Shown: positions 19,855-27,449 of the stretch, piece after piece | Layout: each line of letters begins with the position of its first letter | Numbering within the stretch: the stretch's first letter is position 1 | Assembly (NCBI RefSeq): GCF_000971295.1 | Contig: NZ_LANJ01000011.1 | Coordinates: 310,001 to 374,000 of the forward strand | Length of the DNA: 64,000 nt | Direction: 5' to 3' | From: Devosia epidermidihirudinis | GTDB lineage: Bacteria; Pseudomonadota; Alphaproteobacteria; Rhizobiales; Devosiaceae | The notes under the pieces: generated by a model | What the model saw: the letters and a program-made list of their open reading frames with translations, nothing else | What the model was told of the DNA's origin: nothing | The model's database searches: none | Made by a program: the position numbers and the translations under genes

Positions 19855-19960
19855 AGGCTCCGCACCACTCTGCGTATCTGAGAGTGTTCCGTTACTGGTG
19901 GAGTATCTGGTGGGCATGCGTGCTCTGGAAGGATTCGCCAACTAGCAGTACGATGTAGCT

Positions 19961-20176
19961 ATGAGGGTTCCATCCGTCGATCCCGAGAAAGACAAGCTCC
20001 TGGCTCATTTCCAGAAGAGGCTGTCCTATTTCCAACGTATCCCAGAACATCGGAGACAAGCCGAATGCGCTGACGAGGGCGAAGCGACTTGTCGCGCCCG
20101 TCTGGCTGAGCTCAGATCACCAACTGGTCGTCGGACAAACTCATCGATGGAGGCAATCGTCCATACCACCAAATAA
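19961..20176 (+). CDS. Possible small hypothetical protein
   Basis: 71 residues, Arg/Glu-rich and helical (DPEKDKLLAHFQKRLSYFQ). There is no clear ribosome site and no known family. Its stop runs into the terminator of the convergent glycine-rich gene. It may not be a gene. Confidence 0.3.
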   Translation: MRVPSVDPEKDKLLAHFQKRLSYFQRIPEHRRQAECADEGEATCRARLAELRSPTGRRTNSSMEAIVHTTK

Positions 20177-20201
20177 AAACCGGCCGCCCTTTGGCGACCG
20201 G
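20171..20201 (-). terminator. Terminator of the glycine-rich protein gene
   Basis: Stem CCGGCCGCC / GGCGACCGG (one mismatch) with a CTTT loop; on the minus strand it is followed by GGTTTTTATTT. It lies 28 bp past the stop at 20229. Confidence 0.75.
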
Positions 20202-20228
20202 CTAGCGTGACCTGATGCTGGCGGACCA

Positions 20229-21137
20229 TCAGAATACGTAAACGACAAGCGTGGCTCCCTGCTTTTGGACACCGACGACGTGACCAGGCTGATACTTTGT
20301 CCGGCTCAACGCAGCCTGAATCAAAGCATCTGTCTGAATGGCGCCGACCATTTGGTGGTACTTTCGTTCATTGGCGAGATAGTTCGCCACCTGCTTGCGA
20401 AGCTCGGGGCATACGCGGATCGGAACAAGCTGAATGTTATTAGCCGTGTTCCACCCAGACACCTTTGTTCCCTGAAAAAGAGCGAGCAACTGGTTTGCGT
20501 TGCCGCCAATGCACCCCGCTGGATCGGAGAACGTGCTGCCACCGCCATTGACTGCAGCAAAGCCGCCGTTGCCGCCATTGCCGCCACCGCCATTGCCGCC
20601 GCCATTGCCGCCGCCATTGCCGCCGCCGCCGTTGCCACCACCGCCGTTGCCACCACCGCCGTTGCCACCACCACCATTGCCGCCACCACCATTGCCGCCA
20701 CCGCCGATGCCGACACCAACATTTACAAGGCCACCCGAGCCACCAACGTTGGCTTTCACGTTAACGTTGTTGTTGAGCGCGCCCACATTGGCATCAACCA
20801 GGCCATTGGAGCCGCCCACAGAAACGTTGGCATTTACAAGGCCACTTGATCCGCCGACTGATGCGTTTGCGTTAACAAGCCCACCCGAGCCGCCAACTGA
20901 CGCGTTTGCTTTGACCGCGCCGCCGCCGACGTTCGCGTCGACCACATTGCCTCCACCCCCGCCAAGGCCCAGGTTGACTAATCCAGACGATCCTGCAGAC
21001 CCCTTATCAACGGTAATAAGCGCGCCGCTATCCTTGCCCCCAATAATACCGAGCAACGATTGGGCCGACACAGACGCCGAAGAAAACACAATCAAGCTAG
21101 AAGCCAAAACAGATAAAGCAAGAACACTGCGGTTCAT
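20229..21137 (-). CDS. Secreted glycine-rich repeat protein
   Basis: 302 residues. There is a clear Sec signal (LSVLASSLIVFSSASVSAQ). Residues about 60-145 hold imperfect repeats around SVGGSSGLVNANV, next comes a (G)GGGN tract of about 45 residues, and a conserved-looking C-terminal domain of about 95 residues follows with two Cys (DPAGCIGG, IRVCPELR). The repeat part looks like an extended beta or collagen-like rod, and the C-terminal part a folded module. I infer a surface or periplasmic protein. It is followed by a strong terminator, so monocistronic. Confidence 0.75.
   Translation of the reverse strand: MNRSVLALSVLASSLIVFSSASVSAQSLLGIIGGKDSGALITVDKGSAGSSGLVNLGLGGGGGNVVDANVGGGAVKANASVGGSGGLVNANASVGGSSGLVNANVSVGGSNGLVDANVGALNNNVNVKANVGGSGGLVNVGVGIGGGGNGGGGNGGGGNGGGGNGGGGNGGGGNGGGNGGGNGGGGNGGNGGFAAVNGGGSTFSDPAGCIGGNANQLLALFQGTKVSGWNTANNIQLVPIRVCPELRKQVANYLANERKYHQMVGAIQTDALIQAALSRTKYQPGHVVGVQKQGATLVVYVF
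20560..20706. repeat. GGGGN-coding low-complexity tandem repeat
   Basis: Imperfect tandem copies of a 12- and 15-bp unit (plus strand gccaccaccgccgtt) encoding GGGGN/GGGN on the minus strand. It is prone to length change by slippage. Confidence 0.8.
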
Positions 21138-21256
21138 TGCGACCTCCTAAAATACTAACTACACAATATGAACAACGATCTCCGGATTATCCGTTTACTG
21201 AGTAGAATCACTTGATTCTTATTTTTATCATTCACCTCGCCACTGGCGAGTTTTTC

Positions 21257-21547
21257 TTATAAAACGGCGCCAACAGCAGCTCGACGCTCCCTCAGTATTG
21301 GGAAAAACTCTGGCCAGTAGGCATCATCGTCAAGCACGACAAGAATACGTTCTTTACTCGCCCCGGCCTTCATCAGGGCATCGAGAGATTCGATAACGGA
21401 AGTCCTGGTGGTGTATCGCTGCTCGACATAGCGGCCATCCGGCCTTTTGAGCAGAACCGCCCCAAATAGATCGTCATGCTCCATGTAGAGCATCCACGCG
21501 GCCTCGCCGGGCTGCAGACTGTTTCGATCAATTCGTTCGTAACGCAT
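21257..21547 (-). CDS. Hypothetical protein, 96 aa
   Basis: Soluble, with LYMEHDDLFGAVLLKRPDGRYVEQRY and a C-terminal VVLDDDAYWPEFFPILRERR. It begins 12 bp after the tadG-like stop, so it is likely the last gene of the tadE-tadG operon. I do not recognise the family. Confidence 0.6.
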   Translation of the reverse strand: MRYERIDRNSLQPGEAAWMLYMEHDDLFGAVLLKRPDGRYVEQRYTTRTSVIESLDALMKAGASKERILVVLDDDAYWPEFFPILRERRAAVGAVL

Positions 21548-21559
21548 CCCTACCTCCCT

Positions 21560-23233
21560 TCATCCAACCAAGACGGGTGTCGAACAATCGACCCCGATGA
21601 CTTTGACATCCATTTCCCCGACGGACAGACCGAGCGTGTCCAGCAACTGATTCAGCACCGCATCAACAACTGGCGCTACGGGCGTCAAAAGGCCCGCAAC
21701 GACTTTGAGGACAACATCGATCGACAACAGCGGGATGGTCAGCAGATCGACCGACAGTGATGTCTGCCGCAGCAATGATGTCGTGAGAGACCCCACCACT
21801 GTCCGCGTGCTCGCAGTTTGGATGTTGCCCTGCGCGATATCTCGAGAGCTGAAGTTGAGTGTCACCGGCCGCTGCTGTGAGACCTGCAGGTCGGCGGACG
21901 CTGTCACGCGAACAACCAGCAAATCGAGCAATTTTGCGGGGCCCGAGATTGGCGACCGGCTAAAATCGCGAAATGAACTCATATTGACGTTGCCTATTCT
22001 CAGGCGCGCCACACCGGGCGTAGCGCGAATGACGGCGGAGCCCTGGGGCGAAGAGCTAGTTGGGCAGCTTATGCTTGTCACCACAGCCTCAGACTGAGCG
22101 ACCTCAAGATAAACTGGCAGCAGCACTCGGATTGGCAAGATGCCAAGCACTCCCGGGATCTCAACCCGTACGAGCAACCGAACCTGAGCAGTCTCTAGCT
22201 TTGCGCCCACCGCACCAACGGCTATCCAGCCGGAGGATTGCATCGGCTCCCCGATTGCGAGCGTCGCATCCAATGCAGCAATCCCCGGGATTTGCACGCC
22301 AAGATCCAACTGAGCTTGCTTTGTGCCGTTTGCTAGGCCGGCGGCGGCGCGCAACACATCCAGCGCCGTAACCGTGGCGCCAATGGACTTGCCAAGGGAG
22401 CCAATTCCCCGCTCCCCATAGCCACCAAGGCTGATCAGATTACCGACCTTGACTGGCTTATTGCCCAGCACCTTAGTAACCACCTGGACGGCCAGACGAT
22501 CGGACAACTTCACCGTATCTGCTAAGGCCCGGCCAATTTGAGAATGGGTCGCCTGGGCGCTGAGCAGGCTTTCATAAGTTCCGGCTGTCAGCCCAAGTTC
22601 AATCCCCAAGGCATCCAGGAACTCCAGCGCATTCAACTTGACGTTGGCCAACGCATTGTAATCCACCAACCTTAAGGCGACGGAGGTGCCAAGCAGCGAG
22701 TTGAGCAACTTGTTGACATCACCCCCTGACAGCGCGGCCAGCCTTGAGCCGATGCTAAAGGAGATACGCGCCTCAGTGGCGGCAAGGGCCTCTGCGCCGA
22801 TCTCGGGTATGGGGCTCCAGGCATTTGCGAAGAACAATCGCCCCGGAGCAGAATAGCGAACCAAGACCGCGTTAACCGCTGCCCCGCCGCCCACGAAGCG
22901 ATCTTCGGCCTCGACGTTAGGATTCGGCGTGTATACCCCTGCGGTCGAGGCTAAGCGGTACGGGCTATCTGGCTTCTTGAGCTCTTCGACCTTCAGGTCG
23001 CCCGGCACCAATCCAAAGTCGGATATTACCTGACGGGCAAGCTCGAACCCGCGACTAGGATCCCGCGCTGCGGCAATCGCCGCCATATCCACAGCCGACT
23101 GAACCCTGCGCTTTTCGAGATATAGCATGCCCGCATCTACCGCAAAGGCTCCCGCCACAGTCATCAGCCCGAAAAGGAGGGCGAATAGCACAGCCATGTT
23201 CCCTTCCTGACACCGCCAAAATCTAGTCAGCAT
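21560..23233 (-). CDS. TadG-like pilus assembly/secreted protein
   Basis: 557 residues. The N-terminus has a membrane helix (MAVLFALLFGLMTVAGAFAVDAG) followed by YLEKRRVQSAVDMAAIAAA, the hallmark of the putative Flp-pilus-assembly TadE/G-like N-terminal domain. The long periplasmic remainder has no recognised domain and no VWA MIDAS motif. It follows tadE with a 3-bp gap. The rest of a tad locus is not in this window. Confidence 0.8.
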   Translation of the reverse strand: MLTRFWRCQEGNMAVLFALLFGLMTVAGAFAVDAGMLYLEKRRVQSAVDMAAIAAARDPSRGFELARQVISDFGLVPGDLKVEELKKPDSPYRLASTAGVYTPNPNVEAEDRFVGGGAAVNAVLVRYSAPGRLFFANAWSPIPEIGAEALAATEARISFSIGSRLAALSGGDVNKLLNSLLGTSVALRLVDYNALANVKLNALEFLDALGIELGLTAGTYESLLSAQATHSQIGRALADTVKLSDRLAVQVVTKVLGNKPVKVGNLISLGGYGERGIGSLGKSIGATVTALDVLRAAAGLANGTKQAQLDLGVQIPGIAALDATLAIGEPMQSSGWIAVGAVGAKLETAQVRLLVRVEIPGVLGILPIRVLLPVYLEVAQSEAVVTSISCPTSSSPQGSAVIRATPGVARLRIGNVNMSSFRDFSRSPISGPAKLLDLLVVRVTASADLQVSQQRPVTLNFSSRDIAQGNIQTASTRTVVGSLTTSLLRQTSLSVDLLTIPLLSIDVVLKVVAGLLTPVAPVVDAVLNQLLDTLGLSVGEMDVKVIGVDCSTPVLVG

Positions 23234-23236
23234 CAG

Positions 23237-23647
23237 CTACCTCCCGCCCTTCCTTATGGTTGAAGCAAAGCTGATCGTCGGCGAAGGCAGGGGGATCGGG
23301 GGGTAGAGGCTCCAAATCGGAAGCAGCGAAGCGTCGTACGACACCTCCACCACATACTGGTCAGGGTCAGTGCGACTATCCTTAGCGGTATGAGTGAGGC
23401 GGCGTTTGTCGATCAGGATATAGGCAGAAGCATTCCGCTCAATGAAATCGTCAACTATCCTGGACCGTTCCGGGGCCGACAGCCCCGAGATAGTAGCGCG
23501 CGCCGCGTCTGCCGCTAGCTGCTGCACTGTGTGCGCGGCGCCAAAATATATCCCATACGCGAGCATGCCAATGACAAGCATGAGGAATACTGGGGCCAAT
23601 ATCGCAAATTCAACCGCAGAAGATGCGGACTCGTTTTTAGCAAACAC
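23237..23647 (-). CDS. TadE-family pseudopilin-like protein
   Basis: 136 residues. SSAVEFAILAPVFLMLVIGM is a prepilin-type helix with the TadE glutamate (VEFA), and an AYGIYFGAAHTVQQLAADAARA helix follows, the canonical TadE pattern. TadE is a minor pseudopilin of tight-adherence pili. The start is GTG 23647; no ATG is available upstream of the helix. A CtrA-type box lies 40-54 bp upstream. Confidence 0.82.
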   Translation of the reverse strand: MFAKNESASSAVEFAILAPVFLMLVIGMLAYGIYFGAAHTVQQLAADAARATISGLSAPERSRIVDDFIERNASAYILIDKRRLTHTAKDSRTDPDQYVVEVSYDASLLPIWSLYPPIPLPSPTISFASTIRKGGR

Positions 23648-24022
23648 AATCGCAAATCCAATAAAATGCGATAACCGTCGATGGCATTAACCATTCATTA
23701 AACATTGCGGCCATCATGCCACTCGGAAATCAGGTTCCTTCTTCCGAAATTCCAGTAACGCAATGCTCTCACAGACGCTGAGACTGCGATATCGTCATAA
23801 ATCGGGACTGTGAAATTCACCGACGCAAATAAAACCTTGCGATATATTTACCAATGCATCCGGAAATGAGGCCGCCGGCATTGATTGGCGGCATTAGTGA
23901 GATCTTATATCAGCAAGCATAACGCTGAATTATTCAGAACAAAACAGCCACCACATTTGGAATTCCGCCAATAAAGACATCCAAAATACCAGAGAAACTA
24001 CTGCAATAGGAGCTATTGGGAG
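23648..24022. other. 375-bp AT-rich divergent intergenic region
   Basis: Lies between tadE (leftward) and the small gene at 24023 (rightward). A CtrA-type site at 23687-23701 is the one clear signal. The rest is AT-richer than its surroundings; I see no gene in it. Confidence 0.6.
23687..23701 (-). promoter_or_regulatory. CtrA-type binding site upstream of tadE
   Basis: A perfect TTAA-N7-TTAA (ttaaccattcattaa). This is the consensus of the alphaproteobacterial cell-cycle regulator CtrA, which controls pilus genes in Caulobacter. Its position 40 bp upstream of the tadE start fits a promoter element. Confidence 0.6.
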
Positions 24023-24283
24023 TTGCACAACTTCACGCAAAACCTGCAAAATCATCTGATTTACGAGGTGGAGGTGACCCACGAGCTGGCGACTTATACT
24101 GCCTCGTTTTACATTGAGGACAGCACGGTTCGGGCCCAGGTTCTGGGCTTGATAGAGAAATTCTCGGTAAATGAGGAGGACACGACCGAGCGAGTCCGAG
24201 CGCTACTTCTAACCCGCCTAAACGAACGATCGGCGCGTCAGTCGGCACTTAAGATGGGCGATACTATATATCTAGACCCGTAG
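24023..24283 (+). CDS. Small conserved protein, paralogue of the gene at 29354
   Basis: 86 residues from TTG 24023 (AGGAG ten bases upstream). The core YEVEVTHELATYTASFYIED...VRALL matches the 72-residue product at 29354 (QEVEITDQGRTFKSAFYVEH...VRALL), so both are real and related. Predicted mainly beta followed by a helix, soluble. No known function; both copies flank the stress island. Confidence 0.6.
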   Translation: MHNFTQNLQNHLIYEVEVTHELATYTASFYIEDSTVRAQVLGLIEKFSVNEEDTTERVRALLLTRLNERSARQSALKMGDTIYLDP

Positions 24284-24310
24284 TCCGGGCCGCTCCTGCG
24301 GACGGCGTGA

Positions 24311-24371
24311 CCCAGTTGCTTCGCGCGGCGACGCGAACGCACGGGCTGGATGCTTTGGCAGCACCCAGCCC
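24311..24371. repeat. Tandem hairpins after the small gene, with a repeated 18-bp core
   Basis: The first hairpin has TTCGCG arms around CGGCGA (core 24320-24337), identical over 18 bp to 26491-26508. The second is GGGCTGG / CCAGCCC (24343-24371). There is no T-run; a REP-type element or a processed 3' end is possible. Confidence 0.5.
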
Positions 24372-24466
24372 ACCTCTCATTGCTTCAGCTTTCCTCAGCG
24401 GCTTCTGCCAGCTTGGGCGGAGTGCGCCCCATGTTCATTTCGGTCACATGCACCGTCCCGATGAGG

Positions 24467-25399
24467 CTAACGTGAGGCCTTGTAGAGCTTTGATGCGATC
24501 TCGTAGAATTCCTCTGGCGCGTAGTCAGGAGTGAAGGCGGCGGGCACACCCTGCAGTTGCTGCATTTTGCCACCGTCAGGAATGCCCTCGATGACTTCCA
24601 GCGGTCCCGGAGGATCACCTGGCAGCGCGACTTCGTCATTGGACCAGATGCCCGAAATCTCTTTGTAGTCGTCCTGGCTCCAAGTGTAGAGGCGACGATG
24701 CGAGCCCTCATCCAGATACCTCTGGCTTTCGGGGATCTTTGACAGATCAATGTTTGGCGTCGGCAGCATTTTCTTGATGTCGACGCCGGTCAGTTTTTCC
24801 AAGGCCAGGGCATATGAATGGGCGTGTACCGAGCCGCGCACCAGTAGGTAGCCGCACACCTCCCTACCGGTCGCGTTGTCCGCAGCCAGCGTCTCGTAAA
24901 CCCGAAGTTTATGCAAACGCGCGCCGCACTCGAGATGGAAGTTATGTAGCAAGTCAAAAATCACGTTGCCTGTAGTTGTGATGAAGTCGTTATTCCACGA
25001 TGCCCCGTTGGCGTTGACAGGAGTTGCGCCGCCGCCGTTGGCGAAAAAAGCGGACGCCAACCGAATGTCTTCCATGGCCTCAAAGGGCGATTTTGAGATA
25101 TCGCCACCGTCGCCCATGTCACCATTGGGCTTCTCAGGACCATTGTTGAGCATGGCAACACCGTTGCTGACGAGCTCGACGTGTGCCAGCTCCTCTGCAG
25201 TGATCGACGCAACAAGTGAGTAAAACGGGCGCAGCTTGTCCTTCGAGCGGAAATTGAAGCTCTGAAACATGTAGTTTCCGAGGGTGGACATCTCGCCATA
25301 TTTTCCGCCCAGCAATTCTTGCAGTGCAGCCGCAGCATTGGGGTCCTGCTTCTTGGCAGGCGGGAGCTCGGTGATCAGTCTGTCGACTCTCATGAACAT
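24467..25399 (-). CDS. Manganese catalase
   Basis: 310 residues of the non-haem dimanganese catalase family, which turns hydrogen peroxide into water and oxygen. The metal ligands appear as the Glu of KYGEMSTL, AEELAHVELV (Glu and His) and, later, HLECGARLHKLRVYE and REVCGYLLVRGSVHAHSY. AAGGAG precedes ATG 25399; in-frame sequence further upstream (to 25549) is not part of the family. An EcfG-type promoter lies 35-59 bp upstream, which fits stationary-phase and oxidative-stress control. Confidence 0.93.
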   Translation of the reverse strand: MFMRVDRLITELPPAKKQDPNAAAALQELLGGKYGEMSTLGNYMFQSFNFRSKDKLRPFYSLVASITAEELAHVELVSNGVAMLNNGPEKPNGDMGDGGDISKSPFEAMEDIRLASAFFANGGGATPVNANGASWNNDFITTTGNVIFDLLHNFHLECGARLHKLRVYETLAADNATGREVCGYLLVRGSVHAHSYALALEKLTGVDIKKMLPTPNIDLSKIPESQRYLDEGSHRRLYTWSQDDYKEISGIWSNDEVALPGDPPGPLEVIEGIPDGGKMQQLQGVPAAFTPDYAPEEFYEIASKLYKASR

Positions 25400-25433
25400 C
25401 GCTTGGCACTCCTTGTGTTGGCCAAGTGAGTCC

Positions 25434-25458
25434 AACGGCCCGTCATAGGGATCGTTCC
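25434..25458 (-). promoter_or_regulatory. Sigma EcfG-type promoter of the Mn-catalase gene
   Basis: On the minus strand GGAAC (25458-25454), a 16-nt spacer and CGTT (25437-25434). This is a perfect match to the general stress response consensus of alphaproteobacteria. Confidence 0.75.
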
Positions 25459-25523
25459 GGTAATTCGGATGCGCCCTCTGGCGACCCAGATGCAAACTAC
25501 GGCAGCACGCCACTCCACCCGCT

Positions 25524-25874
25524 CTAACGCTTAGGGCGAAACTGACCACGCGAGGGCGGCTTGCCGTCCTGCCAATAGATTTCGTCTGTCCAGCGCCAAA
25601 TCTGCTTTGGCCTCCGGATCGTCAACGCGCCATCATCATCCAGGTCGGGGAGACGGTGGGTGACTTTCATGTACTCGCGCTTGCCACACTGCGAGCATCG
25701 ATTGAACAGGGTGTTGATCAGGGTTTGCGGGCCGTAATACGTCGCAAGGTCAGAGGCGAGGAAATAGGTGGTGCGACGACAATGGTTGCACCGAACCACA
25801 AAGAGACGCCCGTCTATGGCTATGTCAGCAATCGTAAGGCTGTCGACCAAGCGCCGACTGGGCGTCATGCTCAT
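25524..25874 (-). CDS. Zinc-ribbon hypothetical protein
   Basis: 116 residues with two CxxC knuckles (VRCNHCRRTTYF near 29-32 and RCSQCGKREY near 59-62), a likely zinc ribbon. The C-terminus is rich in Trp and basic residues. The ATG overlaps the stop of the preceding small gene (ATGA). Family not recognised; a nucleic-acid-binding role is only a guess. Confidence 0.65.
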   Translation of the reverse strand: MSMTPSRRLVDSLTIADIAIDGRLFVVRCNHCRRTTYFLASDLATYYGPQTLINTLFNRCSQCGKREYMKVTHRLPDLDDDGALTIRRPKQIWRWTDEIYWQDGKPPSRGQFRPKR

Positions 25875-26020
25875 TTTTTGAGGGGACGCTTGACCGCCAA
25901 AGCGGCCTTGACCTTACCCGCTGGCCAGCCTGTCAGCTGAGCAATGTCCGCGGCGTCCAGCCCTGTATCCCGCAACCGGCGGATCTGTGCCGATGGTGAC
26001 ACCTGAATTGCAATGCCCAT
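25871..26020 (-). CDS. Small helix-turn-helix-like protein
   Basis: 49 residues from ATG 26020 with GGAG upstream. RRLRDTGLDAADIAQLTGW reads like a helix-turn-helix and the tail is basic. It is translationally coupled to the zinc-ribbon gene. A longer start at 26056 has no ribosome site. Confidence 0.5.
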   Translation of the reverse strand: MGIAIQVSPSAQIRRLRDTGLDAADIAQLTGWPAGKVKAALAVKRPLKK

Positions 26021-26161
26021 GACTCGCTCTCCAAAATGAGAACGAAGTAAGAACATGCATGGACGAGAGTCAATTCACGAGCTGGGACTCCATCCGCGAA
26101 TGATGTTCATAATTCGGCCCGCGGCATATTCGGCTGAGCAAAACTTTGGGGAGCTTTTGTC

Positions 26162-26186
26162 GGAACCGAAGCACGAGAGTGGCGTT
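26162..26186 (+). promoter_or_regulatory. Sigma EcfG-type promoter of a short transcript
   Basis: GGAAC (26162-26166), a 16-nt spacer, CGTT (26183-26186). Transcription should start about ten bases on, at the edge of the palindrome at 26196. Confidence 0.7.
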
Positions 26187-26195
26187 TCACCGAAC

Positions 26196-26287
26196 GGTGA
26201 CGATCGTCACCAACAGGAGGTCTGCCTGATGTTCCGCAGACTTGTTGTGGCCCTTAACTGCCCCGCCTCGGCGGGGCCTTCTTTTCT
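26196..26287 (+). ncRNA. Candidate stress-induced small RNA (or leader) with three stem-loops
   Basis: Three structures follow the EcfG promoter. GGTGACGATCGTCACC is a perfect 16-bp palindrome that folds as a 6-bp stem with a GATC loop. The second is CAACA-GGAG-GTCTGC...GCAGAC-T-TGTTG (26211-26247). The third is the terminator GCCCCGC / GCGGGGC (26260-26277), followed by CTTCTTTT. A ribosome site AGGAGG and an ATG (26229) lie in the second hairpin, so a leader peptide is possible, but its frame runs through the terminator. The compact promoter-to-terminator layout of about 90 nt favours an sRNA. Confidence 0.45.
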
Positions 26288-26402
26288 GCTACCAGCGCAG
26301 TTCCACCATCCGATTGCCATCTTCACGACAGGCCGGCATGGTCACTATCTTTCCCAACTTTCCGCCGTATAGTCGCCGATGGAGCCTGGGGGGGCGGCTC
26401 CG

Positions 26403-26430
26403 GGCAAGGACCCTATTCGGGGTCCTTGCC
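26403..26430. repeat. 11-bp perfect hairpin
   Basis: GGCAAGGACCC / GGGTCCTTGCC with a TATTCG loop; no T-run on either side. Purpose unknown. Confidence 0.55.
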
Positions 26431-26483
26431 ACCATGTCCGACTTACGTCCAAGTCATTCCGCACGAAAACCGTGATAAACTCT

Positions 26484-26515
26484 CCCTTGTTTCGCGCGGC
26501 GACGCGAAGCAAGGG
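26484..26515. repeat. 13-bp hairpin sharing an 18-bp core with 24320-24337
   Basis: CCCTTGTTTCGCG / CGCGAAGCAAGGG (one G-T pair) with a CGGCGA loop. The TTCGCG-CGGCGA-CGCGAA core is identical in both places, suggesting a dispersed palindromic repeat. Confidence 0.55.
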
Positions 26516-26577
26516 GCGAGATGCCGCGACCGCGCTCGCCCCACGTGGCCTACTAGAGAATTCCCGGCTTTCCCCAT

Positions 26578-26603
26578 GGAACGATTGCCCGAACTTGGTC
26601 GTT
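26578..26603 (+). promoter_or_regulatory. Sigma EcfG-type promoter of the DUF892 gene
   Basis: GGAAC (26578-26582), a 17-nt spacer, CGTT (26600-26603), 34 bp before the ATG. Confidence 0.72.
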
Positions 26604-26637
26604 CAGACGCCGCAATCATCCACCTTAGGGAAACAAA

Positions 26638-27132
26638 ATGGCTGAGAAGACACTCGACGACCTGTTCCTCGACACGCTCAAAGACATTTACTTTGCTGAG
26701 AAGCAAATCCTGAAGGCCCTGCCGAAGATGGCAAAGGCGGCTGTAGCTCCAGAACTCAAAGCTGGATTTGAAAAGCACAGAGACGAAACCGAGGGCCACG
26801 TCGACCGCCTTGAGCAAATCTTTGACTATCTGGGAAAGGCGGCACGCGGCAAAACCTGTGAGGCAATCCTTGGCATTATCGATGAAGGCAAGGAGATCAT
26901 CGAAGATTACAAGGGCACAAAGGCGCTAGATGCTGGCCTCGTCGCCGCTGCGCAAGCAGTTGAGCATTATGAAATAGCTCGCTACGGTACCCTAAAGACC
27001 TGGGCAGCTCAGCTTGGTCACAAAGATGCCGTCGCCCTTCTGGACGCCACGCTCAAGGAAGAAACCGCCACAGATCAAACGTTGTCGGCACTCGGCGCGC
27101 AGGTGGCAAATCCCGAAGCGCAATCGGCCTGA
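26638..27132 (+). CDS. DUF892 ferritin-like protein (YciE/YciF family)
   Basis: 164 residues forming a four-helix ferritin-like bundle. LFLDTLKDIYFAEKQILKALPKM opens the family signature, and Glu/His ligands recur in HRDETEGHVDRLEQIF and AAAQAVEHYEIARYGTL. These proteins are part of the stress response, although their chemistry is unsettled. An EcfG-type promoter lies just upstream. The DUF2934 gene follows after 87 bp. Confidence 0.9.
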   Translation: MAEKTLDDLFLDTLKDIYFAEKQILKALPKMAKAAVAPELKAGFEKHRDETEGHVDRLEQIFDYLGKAARGKTCEAILGIIDEGKEIIEDYKGTKALDAGLVAAAQAVEHYEIARYGTLKTWAAQLGHKDAVALLDATLKEETATDQTLSALGAQVANPEAQSA

Positions 27133-27177
27133 TTAGCGGCCCTCTTATACACCCCTTCCGACTCGATCAAACCACGA

Positions 27178-27204
27178 GCACTCCGGTCGAGGTGACCGGA
27201 GTGC
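27178..27204 (+). terminator. Strong hairpin after the DUF892 gene
   Basis: GCACTCCGGTC / GACCGGAGTGC, 11 bp, GAGGT loop. Only GCAAAT follows, so it may be a processing or attenuating structure rather than a full terminator. Confidence 0.45.
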
Positions 27205-27219
27205 GCAAATGGAGCAAAT

Positions 27220-27414
27220 ATGACTGGGGATCCTTGGGTCGACCCGGAATTCGATCGCAAAGTCCGGGAGACCGCATTTTTCCTGTGGGAGGCGGCAGGA
27301 AAGCCGTTTGGTCAGGAACAGGAGTTCTGGTTTATCGCGCTGGAGCGCACCTTACGGGAACGCGATGCTGACATAAGGCTCAAGGACAAGCCTCCGCCAC
27401 GGCCAAGTGATTGA
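27220..27414 (+). CDS. DUF2934 domain small protein
   Basis: 64 residues. RKVRETAFFLWEAAGKPFGQEQEFWFIAL matches the DUF2934 pattern (helix ending LWE.AG.P.G....W). These small proteins are frequent beside stress genes in Rhizobiales. GGAG lies before the ATG. Function unknown. Confidence 0.75.
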   Translation: MTGDPWVDPEFDRKVRETAFFLWEAAGKPFGQEQEFWFIALERTLRERDADIRLKDKPPPRPSD

Positions 27415-27449
27415 CCCTCAAAAGCCACCTCCCGCACCGCTGCCCAAGC

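Larger units (their letters stand above)
26021..26637. other. 617-bp region with stress promoters and structured elements, no clear protein gene
   Basis: Rightward it holds an EcfG-type promoter (26162), a candidate small RNA ending in a terminator (26196-26287), two long hairpins (26403-26430 and 26484-26515) and a second EcfG-type promoter (26578) for the DUF892 gene. Confidence 0.6.

Noticed and set aside
20560..20706. Regular repeats as a possible CRISPR array
   Set aside because: Contiguous 12-15-bp units with no spacers, inside a coding region; no cas genes anywhere in the window.
20500..21150. Pro-rich plus-strand frame
   Set aside because: Mirror of the GGGGN repeat gene; composition follows from the repeat.
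24307..24534. A 75-codon plus-strand frame
   Set aside because: Covers the hairpins after the small gene and the end of Mn-catalase on the other strand; no coding signal.
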